DNA of 64,000 nt, from NCBI RefSeq assembly GCF_014697195.1, contig NZ_JACJRJ010000018.1, forward strand, positions 47,937 to 111,936. The letters run 5' to 3'. The stretch comes from Cylindrospermum sp. FACHB-282 (GTDB lineage Bacteria > Cyanobacteriota > Cyanobacteriia > Cyanobacteriales > Nostocaceae). The translations under genes were made by a program, and so were the position numbers. How positions within the stretch are numbered: position 1 is the first letter of the stretch; each line of letters opens with the position of its first letter. The notes beneath the pieces were generated by a model. That model made no database searches and was not told the DNA's origin. It saw only the letters and a program-made list of their open reading frames with translations. Positions 17,671 through 26,525 of the stretch are shown here, one piece after another.

Positions 17671-19530
17671 TCAGAAAATCAAGTTTAAAAACTGCACTCC
17701 CCAGAATGGCCAGGCTACCCACATTCCTAAGACACCTACTCCTACGAGTACGGTGAAGGCGTAAAATTGGGTTTGTCCTGAGGTGCTGTATTTTAAACCT
17801 TCTCCACCTAATAGGGAAAACAAACCAACCAGATTCACGATGCCATCGACTACGAAACGGTCGATCATATCAGCAAACTTAGAAATTTGGGCAACGCCAA
17901 GAATAATGGTCATCCGATAGATTTTCGGGGTGTAAAAGTCATAAGCTAGCAAGTCTTGCAGACCTTTCCAAGGCAGGCGAATCGGTTTGGGAATATTGCC
18001 TAGATAAATTATGCCGCTAATACTACACCCGAAAATACTTGACCAAATTAAAAGTAGTGCGACATCTTTATTCAGAGTTGCCCAATCTGGTAGCAGTGAT
18101 AAACTTTGTAATACTAGGGGAAGATGTAGAACAAAGCCCAGTAAAATTACCATTGGTAGAATCATTGGCCAGTGAACTTCAGGCGATCGCTCACTCATTT
18201 GTTTGGGTTTACCGCCAAAAATCAAACCAAATTCTCTGGTTAAGCTAAATGCTGTCAAAGCGTTTACAGCTATGACTATTGCTACTAACCAAGGTTGAGC
18301 TTCCCACAGTGCATCTGCTAATTTGAACAAGGCCCAAAAGCTGCCTAGTGGTGGAAAACCAATTAAGCCTAAAATACCGACGATGAAGGCTATTCCAGAG
18401 ATGGGACGGCGTGACCACAGTCCACCTAGTTGGGTTACGTCTTGGGTGACGCTGTTCCAGATAATTCCCCCGGTACTCATTACTAATAGGGCTGATGCTA
18501 AGGCGTGGGTGAGTACTAATAACAGTGCGGCTTCATCTTGTCGCACTCCCACGGCGATGAACACCAAACCCATGTAGGAACTGACGGAATAAGATAGACA
18601 GCGTTTGACATCAATTTGGGCGATCGCAATTAAGGAACCACCAATTGCTGTCACTGCACCAATGGCCACGATAAAAGAGGAAACTATGGGCGACAGAGTT
18701 AAAACAGGTTGCAGTTTAATTAGTATCCATGCACCACTGGCAACTACTACCGAGTTCCGCAAAATTGTGCTAGGAACTGGGCCTTCCATCGCTTCATCCA
18801 ACCATAAATGCAGGGGGAATTGGGCACATTTACCCATTGGCCCAGCAACTAATGCTAAACCCACTAATGCAATTACTGTAGGATCGACTTTAGCAGTAGT
18901 CGCCCATTGGGCTAGTTCGGGAAAATTCCAAGTTCCAGCTAGGGGCCATAGTGCTAATACCCCCATCAGCAAAAATAAGTCTCCCACCCGCTTGGTTAAA
19001 AAAGCATCCCTTGCACCTGAGACTACCAACGGCTGACTAAACCATAAGCCAACTAATAGATAAGTTCCCAGAGTCAGGATTTCCAAAATCACATAGCTGA
19101 AAAACAAGTTATTACATAAAACCAAGGCACATAGTCCGGCTTCAAATAATCCCAACAGGGAATAAAAGCGCCCCCAGCCCCAATCCATTTCCATGTAGCC
19201 CACAGCAAAAATCTGGGCTAGGAAATTCAACCCGGTAATTACCAGCATTGCGCCGACACTCACCGAGGAAATTTCTATAGCAATAGTGAGGTTTAAACCA
19301 GCAGTAGATAACCAAGGGATAAATACTTCTTGGGGTGCTTGGTTCCAGGTTGCTTGCAATGCGATCGCATTATGAACAAACGCCAAAAATGTCATTACTA
19401 AGTTGACGTAACCTGCTGGTCTCGGCCCAGTTTTCCGAATGATCCCCGGCGACCAAGGTACAGCCAACAACCCACCTATTAAGGCATAGCACGGAACTAG
19501 CCAAACAGTCTCCAGTAGAAACTGAGCCAT
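17671..19530 (-). CDS. ndhF: NDH-1 subunit NdhF (F3/F4 type, CO2 uptake)
   Basis: This 619-residue NuoL-family membrane subunit carries HLWLDEAMEGPVPSTILRNS where respiratory NdhF1/NuoL has H-WLPDAMEGPTP-SALIHA. That replacement is characteristic of the NDH-1MS/MS' CO2-uptake complexes. Other landmarks are FAVGYMEMDWGWGRFY, VILEILTLGTYLLVGLW and the long C-terminal lateral helix region. ATG 19530 is chosen over TTG 19533 because an AGAGGT ribosome-binding sequence sits 6 bases upstream. It is the first gene of the ndhF-ndhD-cup cluster. Confidence 0.88.
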   Translation of the reverse strand: MAQFLLETVWLVPCYALIGGLLAVPWSPGIIRKTGPRPAGYVNLVMTFLAFVHNAIALQATWNQAPQEVFIPWLSTAGLNLTIAIEISSVSVGAMLVITGLNFLAQIFAVGYMEMDWGWGRFYSLLGLFEAGLCALVLCNNLFFSYVILEILTLGTYLLVGLWFSQPLVVSGARDAFLTKRVGDLFLLMGVLALWPLAGTWNFPELAQWATTAKVDPTVIALVGLALVAGPMGKCAQFPLHLWLDEAMEGPVPSTILRNSVVVASGAWILIKLQPVLTLSPIVSSFIVAIGAVTAIGGSLIAIAQIDVKRCLSYSVSSYMGLVFIAVGVRQDEAALLLVLTHALASALLVMSTGGIIWNSVTQDVTQLGGLWSRRPISGIAFIVGILGLIGFPPLGSFWALFKLADALWEAQPWLVAIVIAVNALTAFSLTREFGLIFGGKPKQMSERSPEVHWPMILPMVILLGFVLHLPLVLQSLSLLPDWATLNKDVALLLIWSSIFGCSISGIIYLGNIPKPIRLPWKGLQDLLAYDFYTPKIYRMTIILGVAQISKFADMIDRFVVDGIVNLVGLFSLLGGEGLKYSTSGQTQFYAFTVLVGVGVLGMWVAWPFWGVQFLNLIF

Positions 19531-19886
19531 CAACTTACCTCTAAATTTGCAGCAAACATTAGGATTTTTGAGTCAACCGGCGTTGATACCGATTTACTCA
19601 CATACTTCTGATTAGGCGGATTTATCGTTGCTTAATATTGTTAAATATAGCTTACCGTTATCTGTCACAAAAGGGAATTGATCAATTTAAATAAATTGAC
19701 GATATTTACTCTAATTAATTCTTATATGTTAAACTATTGAATTAATAAATAATAATCATTGGGTTCTATCTATGAATCAACCCAACCAAAAAATTACCTT
19801 TGGTGCAACTCAGCTAAATTTGATTTATAATTGAGAAATTTTGTCAATTGGCAAATTTACTTTCAACAGCAAGAAGGCTCACATTG
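19531..19886. promoter_or_regulatory. Divergent intergenic region, ndhF versus FecR-protein gene
   Basis: This 356-bp AT-rich region should contain both promoters. It has a perfect 12-bp palindrome, AATTGATCAATT, at about 19676-19687. LysR-type regulators of carbon uptake bind TCAAT/ATTGA-type dyads, so it is worth testing, but the assignment is inference. Confidence 0.4.
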
Positions 19887-21155
19887 ATGAAACGGCAAAT
19901 TTGGTCTTTAGCTCAAAAGTTAATTATTAGTGGTCTAGTAACACTATATTGGATGACTCCTGTATTTGCTGTACAAGACGAGCAGCTAACCCGCGCTGAA
20001 GTTTACAAGCTGATTAAGATAGTTGAACTGTTGCTGCAAAATCAAACCCAGCGTCCAGCAAAACAAAAAGATGTAATAGTTCCGCGAGATGCAGTTAGGA
20101 CGGGTGTCAGTTCTGAAGCTCAATTGTTTTTCAACGATAAATCTCTGATTCGAGTAGATCAAAGTAGCACATTCCGATTTGAACCGGGTGTACGTCGCTT
20201 TCAACTGCCAAATCGGATAGCCCTTCGGGAAATGATCTTTAAGTTGGAAAATGGCACTACCTTAATTTTGAGTCCACCGGGTAGTGTTGGCACGGAAGTT
20301 GAAACGCCAGAAAGTAAAATTAGTATTTTGGCAGTTCTTCCTACTTCTAATAGTAGTGAATTAAGGCAAAATAGCGGTGTTGCTGTGCCAGTATCATCAA
20401 CTATAACCCCTCTATTTCTACCAGCAGATAAAGCTAGTGCAGTAATGGTGATTCACGATTCTGCACGCAACAGCACACAAGTTTTTGCTCTGACTGATGG
20501 AGATATTAAAATCTCTGACCAGCAAAACAAAAAAACTGTTGCTTTAAAAGGTGGTCAGACAGTAGCAGTTAGAAATGGAGTAGTGGGAAAAGTCCAGGAG
20601 TTTGATTTACAGGGATTTTATAAATTAATTACTTTGACTGGTGGTATCGGGCCAGGACAAGAAAATTTAGTTGCCCAAGAATCTCCCCAGGTTCAAGAAA
20701 CACTCAAAGCTGTGAGAATTCAAACTTTGGCAGCATTGAGAAATCAGGCAAAAAGAATAGAGGGTTTTACTAAAACTTTCCTCGCAGATGCTTTAGATGG
20801 TACCGAGGGAGATTTGAATCCTCGTCCACGGGCTTCTGTGAGAATTATTAATCCGCAAGTTACTACTGGTACTTTTTTTAGAAGAGAAGGAAATGTTGCC
20901 ACGTTTATTCCTGATAATAATCCCAACTCTCCAAAGCGAATTTCTGTAGATTTTGATAAAGGTACTGTGACTATTGACGGCAAAACAGGTGTAAGTAATA
21001 AAGCTGGTCTTAGTGGTAATAATGCCAGTGGTTCAGTGATCGATGCTAATGGTCAAATAACCCAAATTAATGTTTTTGGGGTCAATGGTGATCAACCCCA
21101 AGAGGGGATTCCTTATCGTGGGAGTTTGACAACTGGGGTGGCACGCGATCGCTAA
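19887..21155 (+). CDS. FecR-domain protein, exported
   Basis: This 422-residue exported protein has a signal peptide (hydrophobic residues about 10-28, cleavage likely after VFA). A FecR-type beta-rich domain follows: PRDAVRTGVSSEAQLFFNDK, then SLIRVDQSSTFRF, with later GDIKISD and VALKGGQTVAV. The C-terminal 150 residues are polar and end in a glycine-rich tail. The frame extends to TTG 19848, but ATG 19887 gives the signal peptide start. In cyanobacteria such stand-alone FecR proteins are periplasmic or surface proteins rather than classic sigma regulators. A porin gene follows 26 bp later. Confidence 0.75.
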   Translation: MKRQIWSLAQKLIISGLVTLYWMTPVFAVQDEQLTRAEVYKLIKIVELLLQNQTQRPAKQKDVIVPRDAVRTGVSSEAQLFFNDKSLIRVDQSSTFRFEPGVRRFQLPNRIALREMIFKLENGTTLILSPPGSVGTEVETPESKISILAVLPTSNSSELRQNSGVAVPVSSTITPLFLPADKASAVMVIHDSARNSTQVFALTDGDIKISDQQNKKTVALKGGQTVAVRNGVVGKVQEFDLQGFYKLITLTGGIGPGQENLVAQESPQVQETLKAVRIQTLAALRNQAKRIEGFTKTFLADALDGTEGDLNPRPRASVRIINPQVTTGTFFRREGNVATFIPDNNPNSPKRISVDFDKGTVTIDGKTGVSNKAGLSGNNASGSVIDANGQITQINVFGVNGDQPQEGIPYRGSLTTGVARDR

Positions 21156-21184
21156 TTTGTCTAGATATTTATCTGTGATGGGTG

Positions 21185-22852
21185 ATGATGATCTACAAAA
21201 ACTTATTATTCCTATCTGGAACAGCAGTATTTTGTTTAGTTTCCCCAGTCCTGGCAATTAATCCAAATGAAGAAAATATTCACAATTTATCTTCAAGCCA
21301 GCCTAATAGTTTACAAGTAATTGAGCCAAAAGAATCGGGAAAGTTAGACAATATCTCTCAGAATCATGAAGATTCTAATAACAGCGATCAACGGTTGAAC
21401 TCAGTATCACAATTATCTGATATTCAACCTACTGATTGGGCTTTTACGGCATTGCAATCTTTAGTTGAACGTTACGACGTAATTGCTGGTTATGCTGATG
21501 GCACATTTAAAGGCAAACGTCCCTTAACACGCTATGAATTTGCCGCAGGTTTGCAAGCAGTTTTGGATAAAATTAATCAATTAGTTGCCGCTGGTTTAAC
21601 TGAGAAAATTAAAAAAGCAGACTTAGAAACATTACAAAAACTCCAAACGGAATTTGCAACTGAATTAACAAATTTAACGGGGAGAATTGACAATTTAGAA
21701 GCGCGTAATGCCAATTTAACAGCCCAACAGTTTTCGACTACTGTTGGTTTGGGTGGACAAGTAATCTTGGGTTTAGCAACTGGTTCTGGAGGTAAGCCCC
21801 CAGGTAAAGGAGAAGCTAACACAATTCTGACTCAACTCACACAGCTGCAACTGGTGTCTTCTTTCAATGGTAAAGACCGTTTTCGTATTGGGTTGGTGAC
21901 AGGGAATAGTGCGGGGGATAGCTTTGGCAATCCTGAAGCTTTTAACACTAACATGGCTAGGCTAGCTTGGCAGGCAGATTACGACAATCAGGTAAGATTG
22001 GATTCTTTAGAATATCGAGTTGCTGGATTAGGCGATGGGCTACGCCCCGCTGGAAGCGATCGCATTGTTTTCACCTTCAAACCCGTAGGATTCAGTCTAG
22101 GCAGTGTTCTCAGCGTTAACTCACCCTACGCTGACGCTGGAAGGGGCGCTATTTCCCTTTTTGCTGGTTCAACTCCCATTTTTAAAATTGGCAGTCTTGA
22201 CGCTGGTTTAGGCTTTGATTGGTTGCTTTCTGATAAAACCCGCTTACAATTTGCCTATGGTACTAGAAATACTAATGATAGTAACCAAGGTTTATTTAGT
22301 AAAGATCATAGTGCTTTGGGAGTGCAGTTATTATATAAGCCAACTGCTTCTTTAATTACTGGTTTGGCTTATATCAATGCCTATGCTAAAGATGGTCAGT
22401 TAGACACTGGTACAGGCAGCGGTAATGCTGATACCTCTGGGGGATTGAATGAACCTGCTCAGATTCATGCTGTTAACGCTAGTATGAAATGGCAATTAAC
22501 TAATCAGGTGGTTTTTAGCCTTTGGGGGGGTGCAGTAATCACTGATTCTGTTAAATCAGATGCTGTTGCCCTGAGTACGACTTATCAAGCATCTTTAGGT
22601 TTATATGACCCTTTTGGCAGAAAGGGTGATTTATTTGGCTTGATAATAGGTCAACCGCTAAAGTTGAATAATGGATATTTAATTGCCAACATAGACCGAG
22701 GCAATTCTACACATTATGAGGTTTTTTATCGCTATTTAGTAAATGACAATATTGCGATTACTCCGGGATTTTTTATTGTCACTGACCCTGGACATATTTC
22801 GCGGAATAATGATATTTTTGTCGGGGCAATTCGGACTACTTTTAGTTTTTAG
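21185..22852 (+). CDS. SLH-domain porin (OprB / iron-uptake porin family)
   Basis: This protein of about 555 residues starts at one of GTG 21182, ATG 21185 or ATG 21188 (not distinguishable). It has a signal peptide ending near VLA. An SLH domain follows (LSDIQPTDWAFTALQSLVER, then YDVIAGYADGTFKGKRPLTR), which anchors to the peptidoglycan. Next is a coiled-coil (about 125-175) and a beta-barrel with the terminal aromatic TFSF. This is the standard cyanobacterial outer-membrane porin layout. A dispersed-repeat-like GGCGATGGGCTACGCC lies in frame at about 22031. Confidence 0.85.
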   Translation: MMIYKNLLFLSGTAVFCLVSPVLAINPNEENIHNLSSSQPNSLQVIEPKESGKLDNISQNHEDSNNSDQRLNSVSQLSDIQPTDWAFTALQSLVERYDVIAGYADGTFKGKRPLTRYEFAAGLQAVLDKINQLVAAGLTEKIKKADLETLQKLQTEFATELTNLTGRIDNLEARNANLTAQQFSTTVGLGGQVILGLATGSGGKPPGKGEANTILTQLTQLQLVSSFNGKDRFRIGLVTGNSAGDSFGNPEAFNTNMARLAWQADYDNQVRLDSLEYRVAGLGDGLRPAGSDRIVFTFKPVGFSLGSVLSVNSPYADAGRGAISLFAGSTPIFKIGSLDAGLGFDWLLSDKTRLQFAYGTRNTNDSNQGLFSKDHSALGVQLLYKPTASLITGLAYINAYAKDGQLDTGTGSGNADTSGGLNEPAQIHAVNASMKWQLTNQVVFSLWGGAVITDSVKSDAVALSTTYQASLGLYDPFGRKGDLFGLIIGQPLKLNNGYLIANIDRGNSTHYEVFYRYLVNDNIAITPGFFIVTDPGHISRNNDIFVGAIRTTFSF

Positions 22853-22866
22853 GCTTTTTAAACTTA

Positions 22867-22896
22867 TTGACATTTTTTGAATTCAAAAAATGTCAA
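22867..22896 (+). terminator. Perfect 30-bp palindrome after the porin gene
   Basis: The 15-bp arm TTGACATTTTTTGAA is followed immediately by its exact complement, 14 bp past the porin stop, with an A-rich tail. It shares the TTGAATTCAAAAAA core with the structure at 14115-14148. Confidence 0.6.
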
Positions 22897-22954
22897 AAAA
22901 TACAGCGCAGCCTCACAAAGAAATGGTATAAGTAAGCTATATAATATATAAATT

Positions 22955-23368
22955 ATGCTGCAAATTTCTAACAAAATCATTATCGCCGATGGCGAAATCG
23001 AAATTAGTGCGATTCGCTCTCAAGGTGCAGGAGGCCAAAACGTTAATAAGGTTTCTACTGCCATCCACCTACGATTTGACATTCAGGCTTCATCATTACC
23101 CGCTTTCTATAAAGAACAGCTTTTGAAGTTAAATGACCGACGCATTACCCTTGAAGGGGTCGTTGTGATTAAAGCCCAAGAACATCGAAGCCAGGAAAAA
23201 AACCGGGAGGAAGCTTTGAAACGACTCAAAGACCTCGTTAAAAGCGCAGTCATAATGCCCGAAAGACGCAAACCCACTAAACCAACTCGCAGTTCTCACA
23301 AAAAACGTCTTGACAGTAAAACTAAGCGAGGACAGATTAAGTCTACCAGAAGGCAAGTAATTGATTAA
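22955..23368 (+). CDS. arfB: Peptidyl-tRNA hydrolase ArfB (ribosome rescue)
   Basis: This 137-residue release-factor-like protein has the catalytic loop GAGGQNVNKVST with GGQ at residues 26-28. It lacks codon-recognition domains and has the basic C-terminal tail (KPTRSSHKKRLDSKTKRGQI) that inserts in the mRNA channel of stalled ribosomes. The length and architecture are those of ArfB/YaeJ, which releases peptides from non-stop complexes. Confidence 0.9.
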   Translation: MLQISNKIIIADGEIEISAIRSQGAGGQNVNKVSTAIHLRFDIQASSLPAFYKEQLLKLNDRRITLEGVVVIKAQEHRSQEKNREEALKRLKDLVKSAVIMPERRKPTKPTRSSHKKRLDSKTKRGQIKSTRRQVID

Positions 23369-23450
23369 AATGCAATGCATTCTAGTGTAGCTATACCTTG
23401 GATGAAAATATGGTATATACAAGGTTTCTTAAACATCAAGAAGGCTAATA

Positions 23451-24989
23451 ATGATGATTGGAGTTTGGATATTAGGCGACCAGCTTTCAGTTAAACAAGC
23501 GGCTTTACAAAGTTGTGGTCATCAGGACAATGTGCCTGTAATTTTGATTGAGTCGCTGCGCCATATTCAAGTAAGACCCTACCATCAGCAAAAGCTAGTT
23601 TTGGTTTGGTCGGCTATGCGGCATTTTGCCCAGGAACTGCGACAACTGAAGTATTCGGTTACATACAAAATGGCTGATAGCTTGAGTGGTGTAGCTAGAG
23701 ATTTTGAAACAGCACTTCAAGAATGGATTAAAGCCAATCGAATTACAGAGTTGCGGGTGATGATGCCAAATGACCGACCATTCACCCAGATGATTCAAAA
23801 TTTAGAACTTCCTTGCCAAATTACTTTAATTCCTAACAATCATTTTTTATGGAGTACAGAAGAATTTAATAATTGGGCGTCATGTCGTAAGCGTCTGTTA
23901 ATGGAAGACTTTTATCGAGAAGGAAGACGAAGGTTGCAAATTTTAATGGAGGAAAATAAACCAATCGGGGGACAATGGAATTTGGATCAAGAAAATCGGC
24001 AACCACCGAAAGGTAAGTTGAATACACCCCCTGCACAGTGGTTTGAACCAGATGAAATTACACTTGATGTTATTGCCAAAGTTAATTCTCTATCTTGCCA
24101 AACTTATGGGGAAGTAGCACCTTTTCGCTGGGGGGTAAATCGCCAGCAAGCACTTCAGGTATTAGACTGGTTTATTCAACATCGTCTAGCAGATTTTGGG
24201 CCATACCAAGATGCAATGGTAACGGGAGAAGAAACAATGTGGCACGCATTACTTTCTCCTTACCTAAATATTGGGTTACTCCAACCATTGGAGGTAATTC
24301 AAGCAGCCGAAGCAGCATATAAAGAACACCAACTGCCTTTAAATAGCGTCGAAGGTTTCATTCGTCAGGTATTGGGTTGGCGAGAATATATGCATGGTAT
24401 CTATTACTATGTTGAGGCAGAATATTCAGATAAAAATTGGTTTAACCACACACAACCGCTACCAGAATTTTTCTGGACTGGTAAAACCAAAATGAATTGT
24501 TTACACCAGGTTATTACACAAGTGCAACGCACTGGTTACGCTCATCATATCCAGCGGTTGATGGTGTTGAGTAATTTTGCTTTGATTGCGGGAATTTCGC
24601 CACAATCTGTAGAGAACTGGTTTCACGCTGCATTTATTGATGGTTATGACTGGGTGATGCAGACAAATGTTATTGGTATGGGTTTATTTGCGGATGGAGG
24701 AGTTTTGGCATCTAAGCCTTATGCTGCTTCTGCTAATTATATAAATAAGATGAGTGACTATTGCAAAGGTTGTGTTTATAACCATAAGGAACGTATAGGT
24801 CAAAATGCTTGTCCGTTCAATTTCTTCTATTGGAATTTTCTTGACCAACACCGTGAGAAACTACAATCTCAAGGACGAATGAGCTTTATTTTAAAACATC
24901 TGGATAAAATGCCTCCTGAAGAATTACAGTCTATCCGTCAACAGGCTCAAGACTGGCACGGTGATTTACAGCTATCTTCAGGTAAATGA
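23451..24989 (+). CDS. FeS-type bacterial (6-4) photolyase/cryptochrome-like protein
   Basis: This 512-residue member of the deoxyribodipyrimidine photolyase-related (PhrB/CryB, FeS-BCP) family has an N-terminal antenna domain (GVWILGDQLS). The FAD-binding region has EGFIRQVLGWREYMHGIYY and GYAHHIQRLMVLSNFALI. A C-terminal Cys cluster (DYCKGCVYN, NACPFNFFYW) plus an upstream Cys (KMNCLHQ) fits the four ligands of the 4Fe-4S cluster of this class. It should repair UV lesions in light. ATG 23451 and 23454 are both possible. Confidence 0.88.
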   Translation: MMIGVWILGDQLSVKQAALQSCGHQDNVPVILIESLRHIQVRPYHQQKLVLVWSAMRHFAQELRQLKYSVTYKMADSLSGVARDFETALQEWIKANRITELRVMMPNDRPFTQMIQNLELPCQITLIPNNHFLWSTEEFNNWASCRKRLLMEDFYREGRRRLQILMEENKPIGGQWNLDQENRQPPKGKLNTPPAQWFEPDEITLDVIAKVNSLSCQTYGEVAPFRWGVNRQQALQVLDWFIQHRLADFGPYQDAMVTGEETMWHALLSPYLNIGLLQPLEVIQAAEAAYKEHQLPLNSVEGFIRQVLGWREYMHGIYYYVEAEYSDKNWFNHTQPLPEFFWTGKTKMNCLHQVITQVQRTGYAHHIQRLMVLSNFALIAGISPQSVENWFHAAFIDGYDWVMQTNVIGMGLFADGGVLASKPYAASANYINKMSDYCKGCVYNHKERIGQNACPFNFFYWNFLDQHREKLQSQGRMSFILKHLDKMPPEELQSIRQQAQDWHGDLQLSSGK

Positions 24990-25274
24990 ACCGCAGTTTA
25001 GAAATTTAAACACCTGTAGAGGCGCTGTATGCCACGTCTCTAAATTGAGCATAACTACTGCCAATTTACTCCAGATAACTTAATTAATCCTCAAAATAAT
25101 TATTCGGCTAAAGTCGGTTTTATTCTGGTAGTCTCAGCCTTTAGTTTGACAGAGTAATAATTTTAATTCAGCCCTTACCATATTACTTAAGTAAGATTTT
25201 TTGCGAATGGGTCTATAGGAAAATAAGTCAACAAGAACCTCGTCCTACTATTGATAATTCAAGGAGGATGGAAT

Positions 25275-26525
25275 ATGCGACGAATTGGGATAATTGGCGC
25301 AGGTCAAGCAGGTCTTTATTTAGGCATTAGTTTGTTAGAAGCAGGCTATAGGGTAACCCTGTTTTCTGAATACACGCCAGAAGCTATTTTGGCTAGTAAA
25401 CCGATATCGACGACAATGTTAATGCCAGATGCATTGGAACTAGAACGTAACTTAGGACTGAATTTCTGGGATGATGATTCTCCAAGTTGTGAAGAAATTC
25501 ACAGTAACATATCTGATGCAGATGGAAATTTGATTTTAGTTATGTCTAACATTCTAGAAAAGCCTTGGCAAGCTGTTGATCAACGCCTCAAATTTTCTAG
25601 ATGGATGCAGGAGTTTGTTTGCAGGGGCGGTGAATTGGTTATCCAAAAAATGACGCCTTTAGAACTTGATCAATGTGCGCCGAATTATGATTTGGTGCTG
25701 GTATCTGTTGGTAAAGGTTCCCTCTCAAGTTTGTTTGAGCAAGATGTGCAAAAGTCTGATCATGACAAGCCAAAGCGGCATATAGCAGGGGGTATTTTTA
25801 CGGGATTAAAGGAAGATTTTTCTGCATTTAAGGTAACTAATATATTTGGTGTTGGTGAGATAATGCTGTTTCCGTTTTACCACAAGGATAAAAAACCCGC
25901 TTTCGCTGTTGGTTTTGAAGCTTATCCTGGTGGGGTAATGGATAGGTTTTTGGGGGTGCAAAGTGGCCAGGAATTATTGGAACTGAGTAAACAAGTTATT
26001 CAGGAGTTGACGCCGTGGAATTATGAAATTGTAGAGAATATGGAATTGACTGATGATAAAGACTGGCTTTGTGGTGCAATTACACCTACTGTACGTCATG
26101 CGATCGCTCATTTGCCATCAGGTGCAACTGTCATGGGTATCGCTGATACGGTGATTTTACATGATCCCATTGCCGCACAAGGGGGAAATAATGCCCTCAA
26201 AATGGCTCATTTGGTTACGCAACGGATGATTGAGCATGGTAACCTCAAGTTTGATGAGTCATGGATGCAAGCGGTTTTCGCCGAGTTCTGGGAATATGCG
26301 CAGTACGCCAATGCTTTAGCAGATTGTTTGTTAACACCAACTCCTTTTTTACAAAATATTTTGGCGGCTATGGCTGAAAATCCAGAAATAGCTAGAGATT
26401 ATTTCCAAGGATTTAATCATCCACCCAGTCTGTTTCCTTGGTTTTTTGATGCAGAAGAATGTCAGAAATATTTAGCCAGAAAAAACAGCAGGACTGTGGA
26501 AAGTAACTATGTGGCTATTCTATGA
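25275..26525 (+). CDS. StyA-like (styrene/indole monooxygenase family) flavoprotein
   Basis: This 416-residue protein starts at ATG 25275 behind a strong AAGGAGG at 25261. Rossmann FAD binding is clear ([20 protein letters not shown]). The C-terminal part has [25 protein letters not shown] (in two overlapping motifs), as in group E flavin monooxygenases with the Asp-Pro FAD contact. StyA enzymes take reduced FAD from a separate reductase; no styB-like gene is adjacent. The substrate is unknown. Its 3' end overlaps the convergent caspase-STAND gene by 6 bp. Confidence 0.75.
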   Translation: MRRIGIIGAGQAGLYLGISLLEAGYRVTLFSEYTPEAILASKPISTTMLMPDALELERNLGLNFWDDDSPSCEEIHSNISDADGNLILVMSNILEKPWQAVDQRLKFSRWMQEFVCRGGELVIQKMTPLELDQCAPNYDLVLVSVGKGSLSSLFEQDVQKSDHDKPKRHIAGGIFTGLKEDFSAFKVTNIFGVGEIMLFPFYHKDKKPAFAVGFEAYPGGVMDRFLGVQSGQELLELSKQVIQELTPWNYEIVENMELTDDKDWLCGAITPTVRHAIAHLPSGATVMGIADTVILHDPIAAQGGNNALKMAHLVTQRMIEHGNLKFDESWMQAVFAEFWEYAQYANALADCLLTPTPFLQNILAAMAENPEIARDYFQGFNHPPSLFPWFFDAEECQKYLARKNSRTVESNYVAIL

